A DNA stretch of 64,000 nt from Litoditis marina (taxonomy: Eukaryota; Nematoda; Chromadorea; Rhabditida; Rhabditidae), in assembly GCA_964036275.1 (NCBI GenBank), contig OZ038433.1:37605336-37669335 (forward strand), read 5' to 3'. The notes under the pieces were generated by a model. The model was not told the DNA's origin and ran no database searches. It was given only the letters and a program-made list of their open reading frames with translations. Position numbers and translations under genes: made by a program. Below are positions 61,913-64,000 of the stretch, piece by piece (position 1 is the first letter of the stretch; every line of letters starts with the position of its first letter).

Positions 61913-63724
61913 TCACCACCCTATAGATAATCGTGCTAAATGACGTGACGGTACGTAACGGTACGGTCGCCTGTTGAACGATCAGCACTAACCAGTATGA
62001 CCATCAATTATGTCACCAAAATCTAAGGTAGCGGTGTCTAAGGAAAATCAATGCTATCGATTTATCGATTTTTTAAGGCCTTAAGTAGGAGAGCAAAATT
62101 TCGGAGATACTGTACATGAAAGCCTGTATTCTGAAGACAAATGTTTCCATCGAGCGCTTTTTGCCGGAAACGTTTCCGGAAACAGTTACATGAATTAGAA
62201 AAAAGTATAATTTTTTGCTACTTTCATTCCTCATACCGCGTATGTTGTAGATATGACCTTAAAATTTCTGGCTGGTTGAACTCTCCAGAAGTCCCTTTTA
62301 TTGGCTCAGTATCGTTGAAAATTTCGCAACATCCTCCGGATTTGAGAAATTTCCGGAACATTTTGAGATTTCCGAACTGTTTTAAAATGGTCCTCATCTG
62401 TTCAAATTGTGACACAAGATGTGTCATGACCTATTGAGTATACATTCGCAATATGAGAGATCAAAGATCAAGTATCGATTTTTGGTGATCTCCGCTATGA
62501 AACGTAGTACCTCATAAATGAGGCTACAAAAGAAGGTTCCCATCAATTATATGTCTTTATAGTTCTATACTGTATAGAGTTGATTGTCAGGTACTTAACT
62601 TTATAGGCAATAAACATTATATTATATGACGGGTGTTCTGTAAGCGTTGATAAAAATCAACAAAAAATTTCATTCATTTTGGTGGGGCACATGTTCAAAA
62701 TGTGATTGAATCTCTGAGATTTGTGTATAAGATGCGCATAAAGAATTAAAATAATTTGTATGTGACAGATTTTTGAATTTCTCAAAAATAATTTTTTAAG
62801 ACGTTTTTTTAGAAAAAAGTGAAACAGCCAATTTCATGCAGTATGACCCAAATTTTGTCCATAGACGAAGGTCAATAGACCGGCAAATGTTGTGAAAAAT
62901 TAAGCAAAACCATTCAGCCGTTCTCGAGTTATTCAAGTTTTAAAAGTTCAACCCGTACTATATACGGCGCAAATAGGCTCACTTTTAAGCTACCTCGGAC
63001 TCAACATTTTCCCACGCTTCTCCTGACCGTCTAAATGATCGGAACGACTTGAAACTCATAGGACAGGACCAGTATTGGATAAAGATTGTACTGCCAGAAC
63101 ATTAAGGTCAAAGGTCAACTATTGATTTTTTTAGCGCATTAAATATGATTTGGGCCTAAAATTGCTATGGAAATAGATGTAACTTCAAACTTAGTGTCAT
63201 TGTATTCCACTACTCATGAACAACTCAACAAATCAAACACGGGATACATCGGAAAAAAATGAACCAAGTTACAGTAGTTTTAAGTTTCAAGATCAAACCA
63301 TCAATTGATGACGTCACATACCAAGCATTTCACTAGCAAAAAAGTCAAGTTCTTTTTAATAGTTCCTCTTGGGCTCTAAGCTATTGCAAACCGTAGATCA
63401 TACTCATAGGTGAAGACTATATGAATTCTAAGTAACGACGAGTAATATTCAGAAGGCTAGAAGACGTCAAATACAAACAATGCCATAGAGTATTGAAACT
63501 CTCAGAACAAGTACCGTTGGTGACAACGATGTCATGACGACAATGTTTCACGATGTAACGTCAACGACACATAGGATTCTGAAGGCCAGAAGACGTCACA
63601 ACCCAAGTTGTCATGGAACCAAAAAAAGTCATCTAAATAACTCTAAATGACTACACGCGTGGGGGGTCTGGGGGGTCTCCCCCCAGCTAGACGGGCACGC
63701 GGCGTGAGCCGCGTGACCGGCTAG
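61913..63724 (+). mobile_element. Unit 29, subfamily I, 1812 bp
   Basis: Mixed pentamer block then GTCGCC, as in units 5 and 7. Heat-shock element 62345-62359. The 3' end has the extra G/C hairpin. Confidence 0.87.
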
Positions 63725-64000
63725 TCACCACCCTATAGATAATCGTGCTAAATGACGTGACGGTACATAACGTAACGTAACGTAACGTAACGGGATCCAT
63801 TTTTTAACGATAGCGACCTAACAGTGTGACCATCAATTATGTCACTAAAATCTAAGGTCGCGGTGTCTAAGGAAAATCAATGCTATCGATTTATTGATTT
63901 TTTAAGGCCTTAAGTTGGACAGTGAAATTTTGGAGATACTCCACATGAAAGCCTGTATCCTGAAGTTGATTGTTTCTGTCGAGCGCTTTTTGCCGGAAAC
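63725..64000 (+). mobile_element. Unit 30, 5' part only
   Basis: Starts TCACCACCCTATAG with a GTAAC-rich pentamer block and GGATCC. Cut by the window end inside the 16-bp palindrome. Confidence 0.85.

Larger units (their letters stand above)
60078..64000 (+). mobile_element. Second Helitron-like block (units 28-30), continues past window
   Basis: Same unit type, orientation and junction form as the main array, separated from it by 4.75 kb of unique DNA. The left flank ends in CATAACTAG, so the first unit follows a CTAG that belongs to the LINE fragment or to a lost unit. The block is open at the window end. Confidence 0.85.

Overview
The window is nuclear DNA of a nematode, most likely a Caenorhabditis species. 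It is AT-rich, its protein genes are split by introns with T-rich CAG acceptors, and one gene encodes a CUB-like (Pfam CUB_2 type) secreted protein of the kind expanded in Caenorhabditis. No rRNA gene, CRISPR array, prokaryotic operon or intact transposase/replicase gene was seen. The species call is inference.

Layout. (1) 281-7038, + strand: most of a multi-exon CUB-like gene ending in a hydrophobic, possibly GPI-anchor tail, with three small foldback elements in its introns. (2) About 7.1-9.4 kb: intergenic DNA with a pyrimidine tract and a degenerate tRNA-like sequence. (3) 9410-55326: about 46 kb of head-to-tail repeat units. (4) 55327-60077: a single-copy island with a TTAA-flanked MITE, a second foldback, the 3' end of a minus-strand coiled-coil gene and a decayed non-LTR retrotransposon fragment. 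(5) 60078 to the window end: a second block of the same repeat.

The repeat unit has the anatomy of a non-autonomous Helitron. Its 5' end is TC, and its 3' end is an 8-bp stem with a 4-nt loop, then 9 nt ending in CTAG. Units abut as CTAG|TC with no host DNA between them at 23 of 28 internal junctions. I count 30 units (the last cut by the window edge). Subfamily I is about 1.81-1.84 kb, subfamily II about 1.67 kb (5' TCACCCTTA, different 3' hairpin), and three units (8, 19, 20) come from a third, diverged lineage without the CTAG end; unit 18 is a further diverged member. No unit encodes a Rep/helicase.

The most notable signal is one perfect three-pentamer heat-shock element (nGAAnnTTCnnGAAn) at the same place in 24 of the units. 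HSF-1 sites spread by Helitrons are known in Caenorhabditis, but a tandem array with a site about every 1.8 kb would be a dense HSF-1 platform, formally similar to human satellite III in nuclear stress bodies. Several units are exact or near-exact copies of each other (2 and 6, 17 and 21, 19 and 20, 26 and 27), pointing to recent unequal exchange, conversion or assembly duplication.
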